From Callipepla californica brunnescens (taxonomy: Eukaryota > Chordata > Aves > Galliformes > Odontophoridae), in NCBI GenBank assembly GCA_023055505.1, contig JALIRH010000002.1, positions 36,899,733 through 36,963,732 on the forward strand: a DNA stretch of 64,000 nt, in the 5' to 3' direction. Under the pieces are notes generated by a model, which saw only the letters and a program-made list of their open reading frames with translations, searched no databases and was not told the DNA's origin. Each line of letters starts with the position of its first letter. Within the stretch, counting starts at the first letter, position 1. The translations under genes and the position numbers were made by a program. Positions 37,223-48,700 of the stretch are shown one piece after another.

Positions 37223-38330
37223 ACTAGATACACTGATAAATGTTTTGTGGGTCTCAATTCTTATTTAAACTACATTGACATGCTCTTCTGTCATCCTGAA
37301 TGGATAAAGCTTTCTTATTTTGGAAACTGGATTGAATATGAGCTGCCCTATATTAATATGGTCAGTGTACAAGCTTATAGCATGCTTACGTTGCTTCTTT
37401 TACCTCCTGGTCACATCTTCACTTACAATTTGCCTGTCTTACTTGGACACATCAGTGTGCTGAGTGATACGCATGTCTTTAGTTTGCTGCACATATCAGG
37501 TTCTTGTAAAATTTGCCAGCAGGTAGATGCCTACATTTCAAATGCTATTTGGAGCACATTGTTTGCTCAGGTGGTTCTTTTTGATGTCCTAAAAAATCTT
37601 TATAACTTAGACACTATTGCAGTCAGGAAACATAGATCCATATATATAAATTTTCCTTTCTTTTCTGCTTGCACGTGTTTAACCTTCCCCCACCAAAAAA
37701 TGAATAATAAATAACATCCCTTAATATGAAAAACAATGCAGGCAATCTCATACTATGTCTGTATTTCGTGTATATAGAATATGTACTATAGTCTCACAAT
37801 TTTCTGCTATAAACATGTGCAACATTTACACATAACCACTGATCTGTTGTGTTCTTTCCAATGAGCAAGAGAACAATTTTTCTGGTTATATAAGCTAAAT
37901 GAAGCTGTAGCTGCATGGAATGACACAAACATATCTCTTGTATATTTATAGGGAGAAGAATATGGTCTAGTTTAATTATGCAAAAGTATTTATCTCTCCC
38001 CATTACCATATCTGAAAAGTACGTTTCCCATTCCCACAGTTAAATGTATCCTCATATCAATTTCTCATATGTAGTGTTCAGCACAGTGCTTTACATTTTC
38101 AAAGTGCTTTACAAACATTAACTAATTAACTAATGCATGTCATTATGGGCTTTTGAATCTTGGATGTCAAAAGGCAAAAGGCAAGGCAACCACAGTGAAT
38201 TAAATAAAGTGCAGATTAAATTGCCAGCACAGCACCCCCTACATAGCAAATTCCTCTACACCATGCAAGACTACTACTTGGCTTGCACTGCTGTTTCTTG
38301 CTTCTTTTATTCTGGTGGGAGATATCACTA
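37223..38330. other. AT-rich DNA, no gene seen
   Basis: It contains a plus-strand frame of 155 codons at 37247-37714. The translation is rich in Leu, Ile, Ser and Tyr without a recognisable domain, and I see no splice or promoter signals that would support it. I treat it as chance. Confidence 0.45.
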
Positions 38331-40605
38331 AATGATCATAGAACCACCAGTGTTGGAAAAGACGTACAACCATCCACCTATCGCCAATATTTCCCTCTAA
38401 ACCATGTGCCCCAGTACAACATCTATATGTTTCTTGAGCACCTCCAGTGACAGTGGCTCCAACACCACCCAGGGCAGTCTGTTCCAGTACCTCACCACTC
38501 ACTCCGGGAAGTATTTACTAACATCCAACATGAATCTTCCCTGGCACAACTTGAGGCCATTCCCTCTCGTCATATTGCTTGTTACATGGGAGAAGAGGCT
38601 GACCTCCAGCTCTCCACAAGCTTCTCTCAGATTTTTGTGAACAGTGATAAGGTCGCTCCTGAGCCTCCTTTTCTCAAGACTAAACAATCCTAGCTCCTTC
38701 AGCCTCTCTCCATAAGGCTTGTGCTTCAGAGCCCTCACCAGTTTTGTTGGCCTTCTCTGAACACACTCCAGGGCCTCAGTGTCTTTCTTGTAGTGAGGGG
38801 CACAGTGTACTTGAGGACCAGCCTCACCAGGGCTGAGTACAGAGGGATGATCACTCCCCTGCTCCTGCTAGCAACATTATAGAAGCCATGATGCCATTGG
38901 CCTTCTTGGCCACCTGGGCATACTGTAGACTCATGTTCAGCTGAGTGTTGACCAATGCCCCCAGGTCTGTTTCCTCTATACAGTCTTCCAGCCCTTCTGC
39001 TCAAAGCCTGTGGCATTTCTTGGGGTTGTTGTGGACAAAGTGCAGAACACAGCACTTGCTAAACTTCATCCCTTCGGCGTCAGCCCAGCTATCCAGCCTA
39101 CCCAGATAACTGTAGATCCTTCTGACACCCAGGCATATCGACCCTTCCACCCAGCTAGATGTCATCTGCAAACTTTCTCAGGGTGCGCTCAGGTATCTTG
39201 TCCAGGTCATCAATAACAGTATTGAACAGGATAGGCCCTGATACCTTTGGGGAACACTATGTATGACTGGTTGCCTGCTGGATTTAACTCCATTCATCAC
39301 CACTCTCTGGGCCTGGACATCCAGCCAGGACGTTACCCAGCAAAGTTATTCATCTATCCAAGCCGTGGGCTGCCAGCTTCTTCAGGAGAATACTGTTGGA
39401 AACTGTGTTGAAAGTTTGCTGAAATTTAGGCAGACTGCAACAGCCTTTCCTTTATCCACAAGCTGGGTCACTCAATCATAGAAGGAGATCAGGCTGGGCA
39501 AGCATAACCTGCTGGTCATGAACCCATGCTGGCTAGGCCTGATCCCCTGGTTGTTCTGCATATGCTGCATGATCTCCCTCAAGATGATCTGCTCCGTAAC
39601 CTTTCCTGGCACTGAGGTCAGGATGAAAGGACTGTGGTTCCCTGGATCCTCATTATTGCCTTTCTCGTAGATGGTAGTCATGTTGGCAAGCCTTCAGTTC
39701 TTTGGGACCTTTCTGGTTGACCAGGAACAATTGTAGATAATAGAAAGTGTCTTGGCTATTGCCTCTGCCAGCTCCCTAACCATCCTCTGTTGGATCCCAT
39801 CTGCCTCCATGGACTAGGGGTGGTCCAGGTGGAGTAGGAGGTTTCTGTTTCCCTCTGCATCATGGGGATTTATTGCGCTCCCCATCCGAGATTTTCAGGT
39901 CAGGGAGTAGAGTACCCTAAGGAAAACTAGTTTGACTTTTAAAGACAGGCATAAAGAAGACATTGAGAACCTCAGCCTTTTCCTTATCCTCAGTGGTCAT
40001 GTTCCCTGCCACATCCAGTAAAGGATGGAGATCCTCCTTAGCTATCCTCTTACTTTTAATATATTTGAAAAAACTTTATTCTCTTTTACCCCAGTGGCCA
40101 AATTGAGTTCAAGCTGGGCTTTTACTTTTCTAATTTTCTTCCTACACATCCTAACAACTTCTTTGCAATCTCCTCGAGTTGCCTGTTCCTTCTTCCACAG
40201 GAGGTAGATTCTCTTTTTCTCCTGGAGCCTCAGGAAAAACCTCCTGGTCATCCAGACCGGTCTTCTTCCCTGCTGGCTCATTTTGTGATGTGAGGGTATA
40301 GCCTGCTACTATGCCTTTTAGTTATTGAGGAGTGACCAGCCTTCCTGGACCTGTTTACCTTTCAGGACTGAATCCCAAGTGATTCTTCCTACCAGTGTCC
40401 TGAAGAGTTCAAAGCCTGCCCTCCAGAAGTCCGTGGTAACTCTTTTGCTGCCCCCCTTCTGACTTCACTAAAAATCCATAACTCATGCCGTACTCACTGT
40501 GTTGAAGACAGCTTCCATCCTTCACATCTCTGCAAATCCTCTGTTTATGAATAGCGGATCTGGTGGGGCATCTTTCTAGGTAGGATTACTATATGGTAGT
40601 CTGAT
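38331..40605 (-). mobile_element. long CR1 LINE, about 2.3 kb, 5'-truncated
   Basis: This is the longest transposon in the window. On the minus strand, reading from 40605 down, it covers the last part of the endonuclease domain, the EN-RT linker (40281-40042), the reverse transcriptase, the thumb/C-terminal region and the 3' UTR. It ends at the tail near 38331 (reverse complement gatcatagaaccaccagtg). A KFADD motif, the RT catalytic site, is visible at 39161-39175, and a SVPGK block lies near 39600-39620. Stops and frameshifts break ORF2 many times, so it is inactive. The missing piece is ORF1 and most of the endonuclease. Numerous short open frames on both strands here are pieces or shadows of this element. 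Confidence 0.92.
39430..40290 (-). pseudogene. CR1 ORF2 remnant (EN-RT linker and RT N-terminal part)
   Basis: Two pieces stay open on the minus strand. The first (40281-40042) reads RRPVWMTRRFFLRLQEKKRI, then YLLWKKEQATRGDCKEVVRM and VKAQLELNLATGVKENK. This matches the basic linker between endonuclease and RT of CR1. The second (39681-39472) reads YEKGNNEDPGNHSPFILTSV, PGKVTEQIILREIMQHM and SQHGFMTS, the first RT blocks. The Y-RP of the usual NYRPVSL motif is altered to NHSPFIL. Between and after these pieces the frame is lost. Confidence 0.88.
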
Positions 40606-43600
40606 TTATCAATTCATTGAGAAAATCATATTGCGCACTGCTCACTGGGTTCCATTTAGAGAAATAAAAGACATGATACTTTCACTAAAGGAGAAAAGGG
40701 AAAGGTTCAAGGGAGAACAGTGGAATAATTAGATTTCTAGGTGTGATCATTAGGACAATCACAACAGGTCACCCTTTCCTTTGCCTTTTTTTATGACTAT
40801 CAGGACAGGTTGCTGATATATTTACAACATGGTCTTCTAGCATAAAGTGATTGAAAGTAACTTACTGCAGTTATTTAATAACTTTATAGAAAAATTTCTG
40901 AAAAATTTAAGTTTACCTCAGTTATTTTAAATCTTCTGTTCTACATTCAATTGTCACACAGTCAATTCTTCAGTAATCTTAGGGGACAAATCAAATTGGT
41001 AAGTAAAAGGCATCTTATTAACTGCTGGATAATAACAAAAGTTCTGCCCATTTAAATTGATTTTGTACCTCAGTATTAATAATTGTGCAGCTATTATACA
41101 GCTATTAATGATGATACAGCTATTATAATTACAGCTATTGTAATAAATGAGCAATTTTTTTTCATTGGCTTAGGGAGAAACATTATAGTATAATGTATAC
41201 GAAATGGCAATTTTTGCTCCTCCTGAAGATTTTTTATTTGTATAATCATACTTGTCTAGTAGTAGCACCTAAGAGTAGCTTATTGTTGTGAAAGTGTTCC
41301 TGTCAACAGTGCCAAGTTGCCTTGTAGTTAATGTGAAGGGGCCTGAACTATAAATATTTTCGTGTCCTTTGTGAATGCAACCAGATTGCTTGTTTTAAAT
41401 TATAAGTATTTAACAAGGTTGGAAAAGCTGGATTGTGCCACTGAGAATTTGCTATTAACATTTTTTTTTTCCAAAGAAGTATGTTCAAGTGATTAATTAC
41501 TTGATATTACACTTGTCATAAATCTCCCTGCTACATAGTGCTCCCCCATCTGTCTGTCTCATAGCCACATTGTGTCATGCTCTAGGCATTACTGTAGTTC
41601 CTCCCTCTCCAAAAATGTGGCTAGATGGAAGCCCAGAAGGATTTCAAAGAGGCAGGGGGTAGAACGTCAATTGGAAAACAGTACATTGTCCATTGGGTTT
41701 TTCTACAACAAACCTTTGGAGACATGGATTGGCTTTTCATTGTATGCATAGTGCCTCACAAAATCACATTCTAGCAGACTTCACTGCCCACAGCTGAGGT
41801 CTACCACAAAACAAATAATACCTATTCAATTTAGTTCACGTTGCTCATTTTCATCTATCTTTAACAAAAGACAATAAATCAAATTTGTCCTTATACTTTG
41901 TGGCTAAGAAGCAGCATCCTAGTGCAAAGTTTCCAAGTAAGATATTTTGGATGCTAAAGTGGAGACAGTATTTCCACAGATAATGAAACTTCTGTAAGTT
42001 GAATAAGTCCCTATCTGTCCGATCTTGAGGGAGAATTTTATAATCAAGTCTTAATGATATAAATGTCTATGGCTGGTACTTTCAAGGACATCTTTCTCAG
42101 CTTTGTGAATAAAAGATATTATCACCTCATATAAAGTAGAAAGAGATGAGGTGCATGAACATGAACTGTGCATCTGGGGCTAGTTTGAGGCAGAGTGCTT
42201 TGTAAAATCAGATAGTAAAACCAAACTTCCCTGAAGCTTTATTTGGCAGTTTAGAAAGAGCCTGTTTTAATTCTTCATGCAATAAATCCACATCTACTAT
42301 ATATCCCTAGACCAGGAGTACATGGAGAGGTTTAATTCACTAAAAACTGTCTGAGATTCATACAATAAATTTTATCTTAGAAGCACATTGTTAGGTGTAC
42401 TATTAACCACATAACTACCTATTCAAAAATAACAAAAAATATTTTCTTCAATTGGATGTAGCTTGTTCTTATTACCATAACCTTTTAAATTAATAGTTGA
42501 GTAGTCATCTTGCTTTTTTAGTCTTGTACAGTTCAGAAAAGCTGTGCCTTCCATTTAAATTAATGCTTGCTCATGTATACAATCACTTTCATAACTATCT
42601 GGTCAAGAAACAAGGATGTTTCTTGTGGGTCATATTTTGCATATATAATTCTGTGACACCTACCTTTTTGCTTTTTGTCATTCCTAAAAGAAAAAAAAAA
42701 TAATCCTAGAAAACAAATCTGCTGTTCACACTGAAGAAAAAAGTGACATTCATGACAACACACTTACAGTTACCTCTGTGTTTCTCCCATCATGTATTTT
42801 TTTTTCCATTTTCTCCCTAGATTTGTTCATTCTGATTTGATTACCCAACATGTGCTAAGATGGGGTGCATGCATGCATATTTTAATGGTTCTGATCACAC
42901 AAAAGATTAAAATGAGGTATCAAATGTTTAGTCAATTGTTAGACTCTTTGATTAGATTCAACAGATCAATAGCTTGCTATTTCATGAATTACTATAATTC
43001 TGGCTGCTTTCTGCTTGCTTATCGCATATATTTACATTTATATTGTAGTTTGCCTTGCAATTTGTGGTATAGTCTTAAAGAAACTGTATATTTCCTTGAT
43101 ACACAAAGTTCCCTACAGTTAGATTTTCAATATTCTTGTTCAAATAAATGGTTTACATTTCAGTGGAAGAAAAGGAGACAGATTATTAATAGAAACTTTT
43201 TAAAAGGAGTTTCTGAACTTTTGAAAGAAACCATTCTGGGTTGAATACACTTGTAGCTCAATATGACATCCTTAATAATTATGCTCTTGAAATCTGATTA
43301 TGAAGTATTTAAAACATGAGGAATTTCATAATTGATTACACTGGGACAATAATTACAACCAAACTACACCAGGCCTAAGCATGAACCACAGACTCTCACC
43401 ATGAAGGTCATTGAATATGAGCTTGACCTTATTTAGAGACCATTCAAATTCCACAGGAAAGCATTTTCTTCAAGACAGGGATTTGTTGCTACCAAAGACT
43501 CATTCCTCAGAATTCAGACAATGCTTTTGTTGGGTATGACTTTCTAATGAAGGAGAACAGATAAGCATCAGACCCTGTCTCAGAAATTTGGGAGTCTGTC

Positions 43601-45594
43601 ACGGGCATGTAGGACCAGTGTCTACTGATTTTGACTGGGGATTGGATCCTGGACAGTTTTACTTCTCAGTTATGTCTTTGGCAGGGAATTATGGTATGTA
43701 CAAATGAAAAAGTATGGAGATGAGAGTTCCTATGCCTGTTTACTAATGTATGAGGGATGATGTACTCATTCTAGAAGTATAGAGTGCTGAGGTAATACTG
43801 AAACTCCTAAGCCAGAATTTTTTCTGCATATCTTACTGTAGAAATAATCTCTACCTTTTTCAGAGATATTTACCATGCCTTTAACAGCCTCCACTGACTG
43901 GAGTTATAAATGTGGTATAGTTAAATACTGAGTCACTTAAAGAGACACTGCCTATAAAAAAAAAAAATTCAAATTTTTTGACTTGAATTAAATACCAACT
44001 TTAGGTTTCCTGAAGTATTTTCTTGTTCTCTTTCTCCTCTCACTGTGTATTTATTTATTTATTTATTTCCCACTCAGTGCCTGGTAGAAAATAATTCCAG
44101 AATGTCAGTTTGATGTGATACAGATCTTTGATTTTCTGTGTAGGCAATAGTCTTCATGTTATGCCATAAAAGGCATCCAAAGTGCTCCGAGTCACCTTCT
44201 AGAGACTGTCCATTTTGCAGAGGTTGTCTGGGGGAGGGTAACTCTACTTTGAAGTTCAAAGCACTTAGCTAAACCAGGTTAAATGGGAGCACCTTCCAAC
44301 CGCATAGTGTAAAAGACAAACAGTGAGGTGCTATTGAAAAATACTACGGGCTGCCATGCATACTAAAATAAAGGAGGAACACAATAATAGAAGTAAGGAG
44401 AATAGTATTATATTTAGAACACAGTGATTTGAATAGTTCAAATAAAGCAGGCACAAAACCATTAAAGGAAAAATCATCAGCTGGAACTCAAAAGACATTT
44501 CCTCATACATTTATTTTTTGAAGAGGTTTTCCTTTTATAATTAATATTGAATGTATTAGCTTTACTTTATAATTTCCACTGCAGGAGCATATGTTGGATA
44601 TATCCCTACTTGTAGATCTTTTCAGACAGTTCCCTCCTATTTTACTCTTTTTATCATTTTAATTGCATGATAAATAGTACAGATTACAGATTTTTCCTGA
44701 TTAGTGTCGCTGCTGAGGCATTCACTCTTGGAATACAACTACAAGAAAATATTTTTCTCCATCTTTAGGATTGCTGGAATAAAAAAAAATAAAAAATCTT
44801 GTCATTTTGTAAATCACTTAGAAAAACTGTTTTGTTTTGCCAGATCTTATGTTTCGTACAGACGGCATGCACCATGCTAGCAGTCAAAATACAGTTTCAA
44901 TGTAACATCAATATTTTATACACAACCATTCCATAAGCTATAACCTTGCAACTTAAAACAATGATCCTCTGTCACAATAAAGATAATTAGGCATGAGCAT
45001 TCCCATTCTGTTCATTTTTTATCTCCTCCTACTCTTTATAAGTGAGAATGTTAAACTGCAGTAATCCATAGATAATATGGTGAGAATGACTAATGACAGT
45101 TGAGTACTGTGATCAAATTCATTACCTCATCTTTTCTGATCAATGAGAAAAAAGATCCATAAAGGGGGAGATACAAAGAAAAACTATTTTGCTTTAATTT
45201 CTTCAGTCCATCTGAAAAACAGTGATTTGTAACAAATTTAAATGTAGATTTGAGTGCTGTTATAAATTAATTATATAACAAAGGAGAAAGCAAACTTACA
45301 ACAGAAATAGAAATAAGCAAATCATATTTAATTTCAATTTTCATATTTTGAGCAATTGGGATTTTTGTGAGGGAACTGTATGTACACAAAATGAGTCGAG
45401 GAGGATTTTGAAGATCTGGTGTTTGTAAATTGTAAACTTACACATTAATTATTTGTATTAAAGTTGTCAGGGTATTTACTTGTATAAAGCCTGTAAAAAC
45501 TTCACTAGATAGCCTGCATTTTGTGTGATTTTTCACGTGTCCAGGTTTAAGAACTCCGTTTCTTCAGTCTTCATTTCCAAATCAGGTTTTCTAA
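40606..45594. other. AT-rich DNA, no gene seen
   Basis: About 5 kb with no recognised gene. It contains short cagctattat repeats near 41085-41140 and an (atttt/attt) run at 44048-44070. A 150-codon plus-strand frame at 42792-43244 has no recognisable motif and a low-complexity start. Confidence 0.45.
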
Positions 45595-45745
45595 AACCTA
45601 ATTCATTGCTGTTGCTTTCCTTTGGACTCTTTCCAATTGATCCGTGTCTCCCTGCCAAATACTCCATGTGATACAGCCAGAACCAAGTAGAGTGGAAGGA
45701 TGACTTCATGAATCTAACATGACATCCTATTTGTACACTGACTCT
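45595..45745 (-). mobile_element. ancient CR1-type LINE relic
   Basis: The plus strand reads gactctttccaattgatccg, then a decayed 'agtactccagatga'-type segment (tactccatgtgatacagcca), then aagtagagtggaaggatgac and ttcatgaatctaac. This order matches the reverse complement of the ORF2 C-terminal region of old amniote CR1/L3-like elements, where '...gtgccgagtagagcgg...' encodes the LYSALVRP block. It is much more diverged than the other CR1 pieces, so it predates them. A 74-codon minus-strand frame overlapping it is a remnant. Confidence 0.5.
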
Positions 45746-48700
45746 CCATCGCTGCATTTGTATATCACAGTGTATTTGATTTTTAATTCACACCACTGAG
45801 GTGCTTTTAAAAAACATTCATCTTTTACCCTCCAAACACTCAGTCATATGGCTTAAATTGACTTAAATTCAAGGGGACAATTAATCTGCCTAGAGCAATG
45901 CACATACTTAAGGATTTCAAGGGTCAAGCCCAAATATTCTTGTTAAAAAGTTATTATTAAGTAAACTGAAGAGCCAACTTGATTCAAATGTGTAGTAAGC
46001 CAACAGCACCATTTTCTAATGTAATTAGATTTTCACTTTAGATATGAGATCCAAATGTACTGTTGTATGGCAAACTGAACCTGTAATACCAGTATTCTGC
46101 ATCACTAATCCACTGTTACCTCATGGAGTGAGGGGAAAATGACTTTCATTTATACCCTAGTTTTCTATTCTTTTTTTTTTTTTTTTGATAACTGGAACAT
46201 ATTTTGCTTCACTGACTTGCAATGATTTATTAAGATACACAGCAACACTTCCAGAGTCATAATGAATGCAGACCAAATATTTCATATTTTACAAAAATGC
46301 TTCTGATATTCTGGTAGTAGATTAAACAACAGGGTATCGCTGAAATAAAATGTCTGTTTCAAACAAGCTTCTAGAAATTAAATCAAAATAACATCTTGTA
46401 CTCAGTTTCCTTTGATTTTTTCACAATGCAGTTGAATAGTTAATGGTAGCTTTAGTATTGTTAATTTTTTGTTTCATACTAACTCAAAAATTTGGATATG
46501 TGTTTTTGTAAATACCTTGTTATGATTTTTAAAGTCACAGACAAGTAGCTTTTATCTACCAGTTTTCTGAAAAATTCATTCAAAATTTCTTCTAAAAGAG
46601 TATTTTTTCATTTCGTTTTTATATTTTTTTTACCTGTGCAACTATATAAATAGTTAAAGGTACTGCTATTGAACTGATTTTAAGAATGTTTGGTACATAA
46701 CAGCTGACCCATCATGATGTGATTACTCATGTTGCCTTCATTTTCATTTCAACCAGAATGCAGGGTTTTCTTGGTCCTTTTGTAAAAGCAGAAAAACAAT
46801 TATTTTATGCATGACTGATGATAGTGATGGAGACTCTATATGGGACACAGCAGGAATCTGAGAACTGCTTGATGCTTCGAAATACTTTGTACTTGCAGCA
46901 CATTTGAATGTCATGAGCCCTAAATATTTAGCATAATTTTATCTGTAACTTTAGAGATTGTAATCTGCTACAATTTTTTTAATTCTAATAGCACATTGAA
47001 CACATAATACTTTTCAAAAAATGTATGACACATCATTTTAAATCGCAAATGAATTCTGACCAAGTGGATGCTTTACTAGGCAAACTGGTGTTAGAAGTTA
47101 ATTGGGTTTGACTAGCAAGTCCAGTTATTGGCACAATTTATAAGCTTTTTCTGAACTGAGGCCATTCTGCTATCATACTGTAATATGCACAATGTGAGGC
47201 CTGACATTAAGTGCTTGGTATCTGACAGTAAGTAATGAATACTGGTTAAAAAATCCTTATAAAGTAGAGTATTTTTGAAATAAAATACTATTTTTCAGGA
47301 TGCCTGAACATTTATTACATCAGTGTATAATTAACTTTTCACTGTCTTTATGTGCTGAGCTGAATCTGTTACAGGAATGGTCAGTTGTTCCTTCTTTCTG
47401 GGGGTAAAAAGCTTTCTATCTTAGAAAAGATTTGTTAGAAAATATTATTATAATTGTGGTAACTAATCTGTAATTTAGAAAGCTTCTTCATTCTTTGTGA
47501 AACACAGTGCTGCAACTTTAAATCCTAAAGCAGTATGTCATAAATTACACTGATTCCTTGCATTATATTTTCTTCATGTGCTTGAAGCAATTTCTACAAA
47601 TATTTAGACATATAACTGATGTAATTGTTTCTGTGTTTCCCTCAACATCCAGCATAAATTTGAAATCACTGACTGAAAAAAAGAAGGGAAGTTCTTTGTT
47701 CCACATTTTATTTTTATTTAGTATTAAGTGAGTTAATCTGAAGAAGCAGTTAACCACTCTACATATAAAGACTGCAGTTAAGACTGCAAAGTTTTGAGAG
47801 TAATGTAGTTTCTTCTAGGAGAAAAATTAGTTAATTTGCCACCACCTGCATGATGATAATTCTACATGGGCATTGTGAGCATTAGTGGTAATACAACTAC
47901 CCACACGGTATTTTTTTAATTATCAGAAGCTTGGAAAAGCCTACCTCCCTTAAAAGCTTAACTATTGTTATATTTCATTTTCCTGCAGGATAACCAACTC
48001 TTGGCAATTGCCCTGGAGCCCAGAGTTTGTCTTTGCAGGCTCGTGCGTGCACATCACACCACCCGTCTCTTCCCCTGACTGCCAATTCCATCCCAATGAG
48101 CTGGCAGGGTGCTTGAATTCACATCAATTCTGTTCCGTGATATTTTCATCAAATTGCCAAGCCTTAATTGCATAAGTGGGCTACATGGTTGTTGGGTTTT
48201 TTTTGTTGTTGTTGTTTGGTTGGTTGTTTGTTGTTTTTTTTTCTTCTGTGTGTGTGCGCATGCACACCAATGTAAATAGAACTAGCTACGTGATATGCTG
48301 TCTCTAGGATATTTTATATTTTAATGCTCTCTCTTTTTTTTTCCTCCTGGAGGACCACTTTATGTTCTTTGTGGGTTGCTTCCCAGGTTTCTTCCACATG
48401 TTTCCACTAAAGATTTTGGTTTTACCCTTAACTCTGCATCTCAGAGAGAGATTATTTTATCACTTTACCTGGGAATTCAGAAGATGCCCTGAAATTCTAC
48501 AGAAGACCCAGTCCTTTATTGTATAGTTTCATTGGTACTTTCTGGATTGTGTGACTCAACTAAATGCTCTTACAGAGAGGGTCTGATTCACTGTCTGTAG
48601 CTGTACTTGGGATCATGGTCTGACTTCACTGTGAGTGTACAAGCTTGAAATCGACTTCCAGGGTGATGCTGACAGTAGTTTCAGTGCTGCTTCAATGAAA

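Noticed and set aside
37247..37714. 155-codon plus-strand open frame
   Set aside because: Hydrophobic low-information composition, no motif, no promoter or splice context, and it begins just after a CR1 tail. AT-rich DNA of this size is expected to give a few such frames.
42792..43244. 150-codon plus-strand open frame
   Set aside because: No recognisable domain. The composition is rich in Phe, Leu, Ser and Tyr, as expected from AT-rich non-coding DNA.
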